Assembly: GCF_024296865.1 (NCBI RefSeq)
Contig: NZ_CP101134.1
Coordinates: 2,170,001 to 2,234,000 of the forward strand
Reading direction: 5' to 3'
Source of the DNA: Sphingobacterium sp. LZ7M1
Lineage (GTDB): Bacteria > Bacteroidota > Bacteroidia > Sphingobacteriales > Sphingobacteriaceae
DNA length: 64,000 nucleotides
Part shown: positions 51,910 through 60,800 of the stretch, one piece after another
How positions within the stretch are numbered: the first letter of the stretch is position 1
Layout: every line of letters begins with the position of its first letter
Notes under the pieces: model-generated
Told to the model about the DNA's origin: nothing
Seen by the model: only the letters and a program-made list of their open reading frames with translations
Database searches by the model: none
Made by a program: the position numbers and the translations under genes

Positions 51910-52105
51910 GTTTTGCTAAAGTTTGCTAAAAATAATAGCTAAAAATTTGCTAAAACAAATAATACTAATTATCTTAGTATCCGATTAGTGAGTTGTGATT
52001 TAGACGGGTTATTATTTTGTTGTTGGAAAAGGGTAAGATAGAAGTGTGCAGTTGATTAGTGTTGAGGTTCTATTTTGCCCTTTTTTAGTTTAAGTGAGAT
52101 TGATT
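51905..52105. promoter_or_regulatory. Regulatory gap within the structural gene block
   Basis: Contains GCTAAA at 51915, 51925, 51938 and 51949, the exact 14-mer GCTAAAAATAATAG (51925-51938) shared with 44027-44040, and palindrome copy 3, ATACTAA-N5-TTAGTAT (51962-51980). No gene fits. Probably a late promoter or operator region; a packaging or replication site is also possible. Confidence 0.55.
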
Positions 52106-52765
52106 ATGGTGGGAAGTTTACAAACCAAGGAAATAGGAGAAGGGTTTAAGGATGTTGATGTTGAAAAAGGTATTGTAACTGGTTACTTCGCAGCATTCGG
52201 TTCTAAGGATAGTGATGGCGACATCATTGTTAAGGGAGCATTTGCAGAATCAATATTAAAACATGGGCCTAAGTCAAGTCACCCAAGAATCAAGCACCTA
52301 TTAGACCACAACCGAACCAAAGCAGTAGCAAAGATTTTAGAATTAAAAGAAGATGATTTTGGGTTGTATTATGAATCCAAAGCCGGAAGCCACACAGATG
52401 GGCGGGACTTCTTGAAAATGGTTCAGGATGGTTTGATCACTGAACATTCCCATGGCTTTATGCCACAGGTAGAGGAGGAAAAATCAGATGCCAACTACAT
52501 AATGAAAAGTTTCTTGATGGAAGGATCAAGCCTTCAGTTTTGGGGAGCAAATTCAAACACTCCTATTGTTTCAGTAAAAAATTATGAAAAGATTTCAGAA
52601 CAATTGGATAAAATAACCAAGTCAATGAGATCAGCTTCATATACAGATGAAACATTCAAAATGCTTTATGGCAGAATTGATGAGCTGTATAAGCAAGCAA
52701 ATGAAATTAAGGCTTCCTTGACCAAGGATAGTCCCTTAGCAGCTAGTATTATTAAATATCTATAA
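52106..52765 (+). CDS. HK97-type prohead protease
   Basis: 219 residues from ATG 52106; a GTG four codons earlier is possible. The family start G-I-V-T-G-Y-F-A-A-F-G-S-K-D-S-D-G-D-I is followed by K-H-L-L-D-H-N, whose second His is the likely catalytic residue, and D-G-L-I-T-E-H-S-H-G-F, which holds the serine. A helical tail follows. It trims the capsid precursor during head maturation. Confidence 0.9.
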   Translation: MVGSLQTKEIGEGFKDVDVEKGIVTGYFAAFGSKDSDGDIIVKGAFAESILKHGPKSSHPRIKHLLDHNRTKAVAKILELKEDDFGLYYESKAGSHTDGRDFLKMVQDGLITEHSHGFMPQVEEEKSDANYIMKSFLMEGSSLQFWGANSNTPIVSVKNYEKISEQLDKITKSMRSASYTDETFKMLYGRIDELYKQANEIKASLTKDSPLAASIIKYL

Positions 52766-52793
52766 AATTTTCACGTGTAAATGATTTAGTGAG

Positions 52794-53975
52794 ATGGAAG
52801 AAAATAAAGTTTTAGAAGAAAAAGTAAAAGGTTTTGATAACCGAGTGACCGCAAGTGAAGTTGCGTTAAAGGCTGCTCAAGATAAGGCAGCAGACTTGGA
52901 AGCACAGATCAAAAAAGCAGAAGATGAAGCCAAAGAAATGCAAAAGCATTTGGATGATCTTACTGTACGTGTTGAGAATGGTGGTTCACAAGCAAAGGGT
53001 GAGACATTGGAAAAGTTGCTGAAAGAGTCAGATTTAGAATCTGTTAAATTGGCTAAAAGTGGCGGATGGTTAGAAGTTACAAAAGCAGCAGCCGATATTA
53101 CAGTTGGCGCTTTTGTTGGAACTGCTAGTGATTTAGTTCCTAATCCTGTAGTGGAATCAGGCTTAAATGAAGCTCCAAGAGCAGAATTAAATGTAATGAA
53201 CTATGCAGATACCCAAAGTACTTCAAGTCCGGTAATCCACTGGATCAATAAAGTAAATCCAGAAGGTAACGCGTTGTTCATCGGTGAGGGTGATTTGAAG
53301 CCTCTACGTGATTTCCAAATCTCTAAAGAGACCTCAAACGCTAAAAAGATTGCTGTTCGTTTCCGAGTATCTACTGAAGCATTGGATGACATTCCTTTCT
53401 TGGCGGCAGAAATCCGTAAAGATGGTATCCAAGAGGTTAACGAGCAAACGGCAGCTAAGTTATTAACAGGAACTGGCACAGGAGATGAACCAAAAGGATT
53501 AACCCTTTATGCTGTTCCATATACTTTAACTTCCGTTAAAGGTGAAGATCCAGACCGTTTCGGTGCTATCCGTGCGGCAATTGCTCAAATCCGTTCGATG
53601 AAATTCCGTGCCAATGCGGCTTTTGTTAACCCAATTGATGCTGCTAATATGGATTTAAAAAAAGGAGCAAATGGGCAATATGTTCTACCTCCATTTACCA
53701 CTTCAGATGGGCAAAGAGTTGGAGCTACAGCAATTGTAGAATCCGATGAAATCCCAGTTGGTAAAGTATTGGTTGGTGACATGTCTCGTTTCCATATTCG
53801 TTACTACAAAGGTAAACAAGTTCAAATCGGTCTGGATGGAGATGACTTCTCTCACAACATGCGTACTGTACTTGTTGAGCAACGTTTGCACGCTTATGTA
53901 AAATCAGTTGATAATGGCGCATTCGTTTATGACGATTTTGCAAACATCATTGCGGCTTTAACCCCTGCTCCATAA
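52794..53975 (+). CDS. HK97-type major capsid protein
   Basis: 393 residues. The first about 100 residues are a charged coiled-coil delta domain (A-L-K-A-A-Q-D-K-A-A-D-L-E-A-Q-I-K-K-A) that serves as internal scaffold and is cut by the protease. The rest is the HK97 fold, with P-R-A-E-L-N-V, E-G-N-A-L-F-I-G-E-G, the K-K-I-A-V-R-F-R-V-S-T-E long-helix entry and a C-terminal Y-Y-K-G-K-Q-V-Q-I-G-L-D-G-D-D-F beta hinge. The pre-start sequence is TTTAGTGAG. Confidence 0.94.
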   Translation: MEENKVLEEKVKGFDNRVTASEVALKAAQDKAADLEAQIKKAEDEAKEMQKHLDDLTVRVENGGSQAKGETLEKLLKESDLESVKLAKSGGWLEVTKAAADITVGAFVGTASDLVPNPVVESGLNEAPRAELNVMNYADTQSTSSPVIHWINKVNPEGNALFIGEGDLKPLRDFQISKETSNAKKIAVRFRVSTEALDDIPFLAAEIRKDGIQEVNEQTAAKLLTGTGTGDEPKGLTLYAVPYTLTSVKGEDPDRFGAIRAAIAQIRSMKFRANAAFVNPIDAANMDLKKGANGQYVLPPFTTSDGQRVGATAIVESDEIPVGKVLVGDMSRFHIRYYKGKQVQIGLDGDDFSHNMRTVLVEQRLHAYVKSVDNGAFVYDDFANIIAALTPAP

Positions 53976-54008
53976 GGCAGGGAATTATTAATAATTTAAC
54001 TCAAGATC

Positions 54009-54164
54009 ATGTCAGATAAAAAAGAAGAAAAAGTAGTGGACCTAAGAAAAACAGTTGAAGTTGTTGCCACAAAAACTTTCCCAGGACGCGAAGAGGGCGA
54101 AAAATTCCAATTATCAGCTTTATTGGTTGATTCATTCAGGAAAAAGGGATTTATCCAAAAATAA
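54009..54164 (+). CDS. Small phage protein (51 residues) after the capsid
   Basis: M-S-D-K-K-E-E-K-V-V-D-L-R-K-T-V-E-V-V-A then T-K-T-F-P-G-R-E-E-G-E-K-F-Q-L-S-A-L-L-V and D-S-F-R-K-K-G-F-I-Q-K. It begins 33 nt after the capsid stop, has a coding look (frame, charge) and matches the position of small head proteins in HK97-like phages, but is too short to assign. Confidence 0.55.
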   Translation: MSDKKEEKVVDLRKTVEVVATKTFPGREEGEKFQLSALLVDSFRKKGFIQK

Positions 54165-54169
54165 TTATT

Positions 54170-54211
54170 AGCAGTATGGTACTCGTTAGGGGATCGTTTC
54201 CCCTAACTGCT
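54170..54211 (+). promoter_or_regulatory. Hairpin between capsid block and connector genes
   Basis: GTTAGGGG (54185-54192) pairs perfectly with CCCCTAAC (54200-54207) across a 7-nt loop. There is no T-run. It probably tunes mRNA levels between the abundant capsid and the less abundant connectors. Confidence 0.5.
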
Positions 54212-54226
54212 ACAAAAATTTGAATT

Positions 54227-54439
54227 ATGTATAAGTTCAGAGCAAAAGTATTGATCAGTAAAAAGCCTACATGTCATTGTGGAGGTTTCTACCATCCAGG
54301 GGAAGTGTTTACGGAAGAGAATTTACAAACGGCAAAACGCTATATAACAAAAGGGTTGGTAGAAGTTTTGGAGTCTCCTCAGGAAGTGGAAGAGAAAGAG
54401 CAAAAAGAGGTTAGAAAGACAAAAGAATTCAAGGGATAA
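54227..54439 (+). CDS. Small phage protein with zinc-ribbon-like start
   Basis: 70 residues. M-Y-K-F-R-A-K-V-L-I-S-K-K-P-T-C-H-C-G-G-F-Y-H-P-G-E-V-F carries two Cys and a His near each other; a lysine/glutamate-rich tail follows. It overlaps the next start by one base (TAATG). Position suggests a head or connector accessory protein. No family recognised. Confidence 0.6.
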   Translation: MYKFRAKVLISKKPTCHCGGFYHPGEVFTEENLQTAKRYITKGLVEVLESPQEVEEKEQKEVRKTKEFKG

Positions 54440-54963
54440 TGTTAAACATTGAGATTTTAGAAGTATTAGGGGCAGAACCGGTAACATTAGCTGAAGCAAA
54501 GGAATATTGCAGGATTGATAATGATTATACAGGTGAAGATTTATTGATCGAGGACCTTATAAAATCATCTCGTATTGCATTAGAGAACTTTGCCAACATT
54601 TCAATAATTGAAAAGCGGATTAAGGTGTCTTCTGATACTGATAAGACATTATGGCTTCCTTTTTCCCCTGTTATTGAAGTAGAGAGTATAACAAACAATT
54701 CGGGGGACCAAATAGAATTCGATGCATCAATAAAGTATAAGCTCAAAATAGGTCAAGCTGGACCATATTACATTACCTATAAAGCAGGATTTATTACAAT
54801 ACCTCAAGATATAAAGTTGGCCGTATTAAAACAGGTTCTTACTGATTATGACAACAGGGAAAACTTTACTGTAAACAACAATTCAACAGTTAGGTCATCT
54901 AGTTCCTTGAGTAATTCTGCGAAGAATCTCATCCACCCATATTCAAGAAATCTTTTGTTATGA
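54439..54963 (+). CDS. Head-tail connector (gp6-like)
   Basis: 174 residues. The N-terminal pattern E-P-V-T-L-A-E-A-K-E-Y-C-R-I-D (T-L-x-E-A-K-x-x-L/C-R-I-D is the gp6-like signature) precedes a helical bundle and a final beta segment G-P-Y-Y-I-T-Y-K-A-G-F-I-T-I-P-Q-D-I-K-L-A-V-L. It forms the ring under the portal. It overlaps the next gene by 4 nt. Confidence 0.85.
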   Translation: MLNIEILEVLGAEPVTLAEAKEYCRIDNDYTGEDLLIEDLIKSSRIALENFANISIIEKRIKVSSDTDKTLWLPFSPVIEVESITNNSGDQIEFDASIKYKLKIGQAGPYYITYKAGFITIPQDIKLAVLKQVLTDYDNRENFTVNNNSTVRSSSSLSNSAKNLIHPYSRNLLL

Positions 54964-55283
54964 GAGAGGCAGGTAAACGATCCGAAAGAATTAAGATATT
55001 CCGATTAGAAAAAATTAGGGATGAAGGGGGAGGAACTGATACTATACCTGTTCTTTATTGGTCGACATGGGCGGAAATTGAACAGGTCAAGGGATCTAGG
55101 GTAGCCGAGACATTTCAAGACAGATTAAAGCAAGTTTATTCAATTGTGGTCCGTTTTAGAAATGATAAAAATATAGAAAGTAATATGTTGGTTGAATTCA
55201 GAGGGAAAACCACTGCAATTCATACAATAGACAACGAAAGATTTAAGGATAAGTTCATTGAATTAATAGTTAGTGTAGGGTAA
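54960..55283 (+). CDS. Head closure/head-tail adaptor (gp16/SPP1-like)
   Basis: 107 residues, beta-rich. The opening M-R-E-A-G-K-R-S-E-R-I-K-I-F-R and W-S-T-W-A-E-I-E-Q-V-K-G-S-R are typical of the phage head-tail joining family. The last base of its stop codon is the first base of the next gene's ATG (55283). Confidence 0.82.
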   Translation: MREAGKRSERIKIFRLEKIRDEGGGTDTIPVLYWSTWAEIEQVKGSRVAETFQDRLKQVYSIVVRFRNDKNIESNMLVEFRGKTTAIHTIDNERFKDKFIELIVSVG

Positions 55284-55792
55284 TGTTTGAGATAGGTAAT
55301 GACTATTTGGTTTTCATAAAAAGAACTATTGATACCGATTGGCGTGTCGTTGCCTGTATTGTTTCCAATGAACTAGGAATTTCTTCTGAGGTAATTGAAA
55401 CATCATCAGGGTGCGAAGGTAACTGGGGGAATCATGTCAACGGCAAGAAGACTTTTTCAGTTGATATAAACGGGGTTGCAATTTCAAACGAGCTTAAGCC
55501 ATCTTCCATAAGTCACGAAATTCTTTATGAATTAGCTGTATCCGGAGAAGCATTCAGTGTCCGAGTAGCTAAAGTAGGAGATTTATATGTACGTGAGGGA
55601 AGGGTTACGATCACAGATTACAGAGAGAATCAAACAGCCTGGCAACCTTTTTCTTTTAGTGCCACATTAAAGGGAAAAGGAAAAATACAGGGAAGGTTCT
55701 TTAAGTTTCTAGCCGATAATATTGCGAGGTACATTACCCCTGAAAATGAAGATAAGATTATAGTTAAGTCATATGGCAATCAAGGGCCTTAA
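55283..55792 (+). CDS. Tail-tube-like protein, copy 1
   Basis: 169 residues. It shares with the protein at 56660 an opening Y-L-V-F-I-K-R-T-I-D-T-D-W-R-V-V-A-C, a S-S-G-C-E-G-N-W region and a late beta region ending in F-S-A-T-L-K-G-K-G. The set is typical of the TP901-1-like tail tube family. Its end overlaps the next gene by 20 nt. It lies before the neck and tail terminator genes, not after, which is unusual for a tube gene. Confidence 0.65.
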   Translation: MFEIGNDYLVFIKRTIDTDWRVVACIVSNELGISSEVIETSSGCEGNWGNHVNGKKTFSVDINGVAISNELKPSSISHEILYELAVSGEAFSVRVAKVGDLYVREGRVTITDYRENQTAWQPFSFSATLKGKGKIQGRFFKFLADNIARYITPENEDKIIVKSYGNQGP

Positions 55793-56210
55793 CAGTGTTA
55801 AACTAATGCTTCAGAAGAAGTCCAAAACCTATCGAAACGGAATACGCGAAGTAGTTAGAGATACTGGTTTAGACATTGAATTCAGGGCTAAAATGAATGC
55901 GCCTCCTATGATCGACGGCTTGATCAATGGTAAGATAGTTTCAAACAAAAACGGTTATGGTTTCGCCATATTGGTAAACTCAATGCCAGGTCCTCCAATG
56001 ATGAGGAACATGCCGGTTTATTTGGAATTTGGGACCGGGTTAAATGCCGGGTATTATGTGAATATGTTGCCCAAAGAATGGCAGGATGCAGCAAGAAAAT
56101 ATTATATAAACGGAAAGGGGAAAACAAGGGTCCATAGTTATCTTTTCCCTGCATGGATATCATTTACTCCGTTATTTGTTGATAAAGTTAGAGCAGTATT
56201 GAAAAGATGA
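55773..56210 (+). CDS. HK97 gp10-like neck/tail protein
   Basis: 145 residues. Helix-rich start with L-M-L-Q-K-K-S-K-T-Y-R-N-G-I-R-E and R-A-K-M-N-A-P, then P-V-Y-L-E-F-G-T-G-L-N-A, the core motif of gp10-family proteins of head-tail joining. It overlaps the gene before (20 nt) and the gene after (4 nt). Confidence 0.78.
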   Translation: MAIKGLNSVKLMLQKKSKTYRNGIREVVRDTGLDIEFRAKMNAPPMIDGLINGKIVSNKNGYGFAILVNSMPGPPMMRNMPVYLEFGTGLNAGYYVNMLPKEWQDAARKYYINGKGKTRVHSYLFPAWISFTPLFVDKVRAVLKR

Positions 56211-56641
56211 GAAATGTTGGTTACGAGCTGAGGGTTGGTTATATGACTTTATTGAGTTCACTTTCCTACAAGGACAAAACGGTATTTGTATATGATGAAA
56301 TCGCTGATCCAGATGACCTTTCACAATTTTATATTGTTGTGTCCGGCCAGACTTCAACAGATGACAGCCTTAAATGCGGTTTTTCAACAATAGACCTTAT
56401 CTCATTCAATATAATAGCTAAATACCCATTAGGATCTGGGACTAAAAAAGATGTTGAAATGATTGCTGACTCTTTATTGGGCCTAGCAATACCATATCCT
56501 GGATCTACAGGATTGAGCATACCAAGTCTTAATATCTGGGATACAAAAAAGATTACCGAAAGGGATTTGATTGGTGAATCTAGCAGTGAGAGAATAATAA
56601 CCAAGATTATTACAATACAGCATAAAGTAAATCATATTTGA
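56207..56641 (+). CDS. Tail terminator/completion-like protein
   Basis: 144 residues. Position (after the gp10-like gene and right before the tube gene) and size, plus an alpha/beta pattern with F-Y-I-V-V-S-G-Q-T and I-I-T-K-I-I-T-I-Q-H, fit the tail terminator family. No specific motif clinches it. Starts 4 nt before the end of the preceding gene. Confidence 0.65.
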   Translation: MRNVGYELRVGYMTLLSSLSYKDKTVFVYDEIADPDDLSQFYIVVSGQTSTDDSLKCGFSTIDLISFNIIAKYPLGSGTKKDVEMIADSLLGLAIPYPGSTGLSIPSLNIWDTKKITERDLIGESSSERIITKIITIQHKVNHI

Positions 56642-56659
56642 TAATTAAAATAAAGTGAT

Positions 56660-57100
56660 ATGGCGTTAAGAATGCAGAATGGAAAGGAATACCTTTTATT
56701 TGTTAAAAGGGCCGCTGATGAGACATGGAAAACAATTGCATGTCTTTCAAGTAATGGAGTGAGTAGAGGGGCTGACGCAATCACATCTTCTACAAAATGT
56801 AGCGATGGTTTCCAAGAATCTAAATCAGGTGAAAAAAACTGGAGCTTTTCCGGAGAAGGGAATGCAGTTGATGACACTTTGCAAGCTTCGGAGGTTTCAT
56901 TGAATGACTTAAAAGACATGTGGGCTTCAGGGGAAGATGCTGAATGGAAAATGGCGAAAGTTGGATCTACAGAAGTTGACTACGGTTTTGGATGGATAAG
57001 CCAATTGGACTCAACAGCAGGAAACAATGAAGCTTATACATTTTCGCTGACCGTCCAAGGAACTGGAGTGTTAGCTACCACAGAACCGGTAACTCCTTAA
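56660..57100 (+). CDS. Major tail tube protein, copy 2
   Basis: 146 residues. It begins G-K-E-Y-L-L-F-V-K-R-A-A-D-E-T-W-K-T-I-A-C-L-S-S, followed by S-S-T-K-C-S-D-G-F and E-W-K-M-A-K-V-G-S-T-E. Paralogous with the protein at 55283, and located immediately before the tail chaperone genes, where the tube gene usually is. It polymerises into the tail tube. Confidence 0.8.
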   Translation: MALRMQNGKEYLLFVKRAADETWKTIACLSSNGVSRGADAITSSTKCSDGFQESKSGEKNWSFSGEGNAVDDTLQASEVSLNDLKDMWASGEDAEWKMAKVGSTEVDYGFGWISQLDSTAGNNEAYTFSLTVQGTGVLATTEPVTP

Positions 57101-57109
57101 TTTAATGTT

Positions 57110-57526
57110 ATGAGGATTGTATTGAGTATAGGGGGTGAAAGAATCCCCCTTTATTTCGGAATGGTGGCATTTGAAGAGATGCAAAAACTTGTTTCTTCAT
57201 ATATGGGAACAAATAAATATGCATGCGATGTTGCTTGGGCAGGGTATCTTAACCAATGTGCAATTGATTCTTTATATCCTGAAATGACATATGGGGACCT
57301 AATGGTTAAACTTGAAGATCACTTTTTTGATGTTGAAAAATCAGACAGTAACATTAATGAAGTACTTAAAGTGTTTGAGGAAAGTAAAGCAGGGTCCAAA
57401 CTGTTCAATGTTGTAGACCAAGCCTTAGATATCCTTAAAAACGTTGGTGATGACTTGAAGGGTGAAGAGTCAAAAAAAAAGACCAAGAAGATTCCGAAAA
57501 CAAGGAGATTACCTACGAAGAGATAA
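57110..57526 (+). CDS. Tail assembly chaperone G
   Basis: 138 residues. It starts R-I-V-L-S-I-G-G-E-R-I-P-L-Y-F-G-M-V-A-F-E-E-M and lies between tube and tape measure genes. At 57475-57481 the reading frame passes A-AAA-AAG, the strongest known -1 slippery heptamer, as in dnaX. Beyond it the zero frame continues only 15 codons with a lysine/arginine-rich end and stops at TAA 57524-57526. A small fraction of ribosomes would switch to make GT. Confidence 0.85.
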   Translation: MRIVLSIGGERIPLYFGMVAFEEMQKLVSSYMGTNKYACDVAWAGYLNQCAIDSLYPEMTYGDLMVKLEDHFFDVEKSDSNINEVLKVFEESKAGSKLFNVVDQALDILKNVGDDLKGEESKKKTKKIPKTRRLPTKR

Positions 57527-57840
57527 AAGAGATCGCATTTGGGGAGATGGGCTTATTGCCTATTGAATATTATAGCCTGACACCTTACGAATTCGGCCTG
57601 ATGTATAAGGGGTTCCTAAAAAAGGAGCGTAAGGCTCAAAAGAATGTTAGAGAAATTTCTTGGCACATAATAAAGGGTTATGCAGATCCAAAGGATTTGC
57701 CTAAAACTAAAGAGTCATGGTGGCCCATAGATGAATCCGACCTAGATCAAGAAAAAAATAACACAGTTAATATTGATAATTGGTCAGATGAAAAGAAAAG
57801 TGCTGCACTAGATGCAATTAAGAAGATTACAGGAGGGTAA
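57481..57840 (+). CDS. T domain of tail chaperone GT, reached by -1 frameshift
   Basis: The -1 frame is closed by TGA at 57463-57465 just before the slippery site and opens across it as K-K-K-D-Q-E-D-S-E-N-K-E-I-T-Y-E-E-I then G-L-L-P-I-E-Y-Y-S-L-T-P-Y-E-F-G-L-M-Y-K-G. This is the conserved L-T-P-x-E-x-x-x-M/L-Y-x-G region of T domains. The G-T fusion product would be about 243 residues. The ATG at 57547 is an alternative separate start but lies inside the T domain and is unlikely to be the main one. A strong GGAGGG for the next gene sits in its last codons. Confidence 0.85.
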   Translation, partial: DQEDSENKEITYEEIKEIAFGEMGLLPIEYYSLTPYEFGLMYKGFLKKERKAQKNVREISWHIIKGYADPKDLPKTKESWWPIDESDLDQEKNNTVNIDNWSDEKKSAALDAIKKITGG

Positions 57841-57842
57841 GG

Positions 57843-60800
57843 ATGGCAGATGCAGTTTTAAGTGTAGAAATAAGAGCTAAATTAGACCAGCTTTCCAAAG
57901 GTTTAAGTGTTGCAGAAAAGAGTATAGAAGACTTTGTAAATAGGGGAGATAGACATATTTCCGCTATTGAGCAAAGATTTGATAAAATGGGCAAGTCTAC
58001 CAAGGAGATTGCCGAAAACATAAAAAATTCTTTTGGTGGTGTTTCATTGGATAAATACTTCCAGTCAATAAATAATGGAACTTCTGTAATAGACCATGCA
58101 AAGGAAGGCGTTGCAAAGTACAAATCAGAGGTTGAAAGGTTAAAGGCGGTTTCGGTTGATTTAAGCAATCAGATCAAAGAAAAGACCAAAGCCTTAAACG
58201 AAAGTAAAAACGCAACTGAACAGGCTAAAACTGCTACAGAGAAGCAAAGGAAGGCTACTGAGTCTGAAAGAACAGAGCTTCAGAGGTTAAAGAAAGAATT
58301 AGCTGCATTAACACTTGAAAAAAGAAAGAATCAACAAGCAACTACAGCAGCTTCAGGTTCTTATCGCGAAGCACAACAAAGATTAACAGCTTTAGGTAAA
58401 TCTATTCGGGAAAATGCTAATGGATTTAATCTTAAGAATAAAGCAGTCCGAGCTCAGATAGCCGAATATACCAAGCTAAACAGTAAATTAAAAGAGTTTG
58501 ATCGCGCAATGGGAAACCATCAGCGCAATGTCGGTAATTATACCAGTGCCATTTCGGGTGCCATTCCATATCTGACAGAATTTACAACTGCAGCAGGAAT
58601 TGTGGCCCTAGCGGTTTCTGGAATGAGAGAGTCATTCAATACCAACCTTAAACTTGATGCGCTTAATGTTTCCTTAAGAGAGGTTTCGGGTAGTTCCATT
58701 GCATTTGATACAAACCTTAAGTTCCTGAGAGAAACAGCCGATAGATTAGGCTTAGATTTTATGTCCACCGCACAATCTTTTAAGACGTGGCAAGGATCTG
58801 CCAAGTTTGCCAATTTAACCGGTTCAGAATCCAGAAAGATATTTGAATCCGTAGCTAATGCCGCGGGGAGACTAAAGCTCTCCAACGAACAAGTACAGGG
58901 CACCTTTCTCGCAATGTCTCAAATGATGTCCAAAGGAAAAGTTCAGGCCGAGGAGCTCAGGGGGCAGTTAGGAGAACGATTGCCAGGAGCATTTGCATTA
59001 GCTGCAAAAGCAATGGGGGTTACAGAAGCTCAGCTCAATAAGATGCTTGAAAAAGGACAGGTCATTTCTGAGGACTTCCTACCAAAGTTCGCTAAACAAT
59101 TAGACATTTCATTTGGTAATGACAAAACCGAAAAGATTGTTTCCATGCAAGCATCTGTCAATAGATTGAATACAGCCTTTGACATGCTTTGGGATTCAAA
59201 AAGAGCAAAAACATTCTTTACAGAAGTAACTGATGGATTCGCTGAAATGATTCGTGAAATTACTATATTACTTAATTCACAGGATTTTTCTGCTTTCTGG
59301 AAAAGGTTTTGGGACAAGAATTACACAGATCAAAGGGGAATGTCCACGGGTGAAAAATATATTCAAAACTTTGGAATAAGTGGTAAGTCCCTTAATGAGC
59401 AAAAAAAGAATATTGGTGAATTAGGAATACTATTAAAAAAGGCTAGGGAGAAATACAATAACTTTTATAAAACCTCTGCATCTGATGGCTTATCTGTCAA
59501 TCAGGCAATGGCAAAGTATGATGAATTAGGTAGATCTGTAAATTATTATATAGCGGCATTATCGGAGGCTATTAAGGTTTATAGGTCACAAGGAGGTATG
59601 GATGTTGTAAAAAAATCTGGTACAACACCTGGAGGATCTGATTCAGATGCAAAAAAAGCACAGAGAGAAAGAGAAAAACTAGCAAAAGACATTGCTAGAG
59701 AACAGGAATTACTTGAAAAAACACTGTTAAATTCCTATGATAGTCTAAACAAAAGAGAAGTTTCGGGAATCCAGAAAACAATTGAAGAAATAAACCAAAA
59801 ATATGAAGGATGGAAAAGAAATATTTATGAAAATGTAAAGATTTCTTCCAATGCCTCTGAGGCAATAAAACAGTTAGAGATAAACAATAAAGCTGAGACT
59901 ATTTTGGCTATTGATAAAATGGTTAAAAAGTCTCTTTCAGATCAAGAAAAGAAAACAAAGGATACTGCAATTAAAATTGCAGATGCCACCAAAAAAATAG
60001 CTCAAGATAATATCAATGTTGATTTGGTATTCTCACGTAAATTTGATGAATCAGCTTCTCAAAGGTCATTAAGGATACTTAATTCTGAATACAAAAACTT
60101 AGCGGCTGATCTAGAAAAAAGTCTTCGGGGCCAGGTTTCAATAGGCGTTACAAATATTGACGCTGATGGTAGACAGGATAAACTTCAGAAGGAGTACTTT
60201 GACAAAGCGGAGCAAATTTATAAAGAGGAGCAACGAATGCGATTGGCAATGGTTGACTCCAGAGGTCTATTTAATAAAGCTCTTGAAAAATCTAATATAT
60301 TATTAGATGAGAACGTTAGAAAGTTTCAAGCAGGTGCTATTTCAGTAGAACAATTCAAAGCAGTTCAGGATAGCCTCCTAAATCAGCAGGACAGTATTAA
60401 CGCTCTAAAAACCGTTTATGATCAATTCTCTAGTGGTGTTGGCGATGCTTTCTCAAACATGTTGGTAGAGGGGCAATCCTTTAAATCCGGAATGGAATCA
60501 TTGTTTAAATCTCTGGTTTCATCACTTATTCAGCAATTCAGTAGACTTGCTGCAATAAAATTATTTAGTGCAATATTCACAGGGGGAGCATCAACTGCAA
60601 TTTCGACAATATTACCGGGAGTTGGGTTTTCTTCAGGTGGATACACTGGGAACATGTCCCCTAATAAACCTGCTGGAATTGTTCATGGTAAGGAGTTTGT
60701 ATTTGATGCAGAAAGCACCAAGAGAATAGGAGTGGATAATTTAAGATCACTTCAGTCAGGCGAAATTCCATCTATAAATGATTTTACTCCACGTGTAGCT

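Noticed and set aside
55924..56163. Long minus-strand open frames inside phage structural genes
   Set aside because: They are shadows of the plus-strand genes, without promoters, start signals or family motifs.
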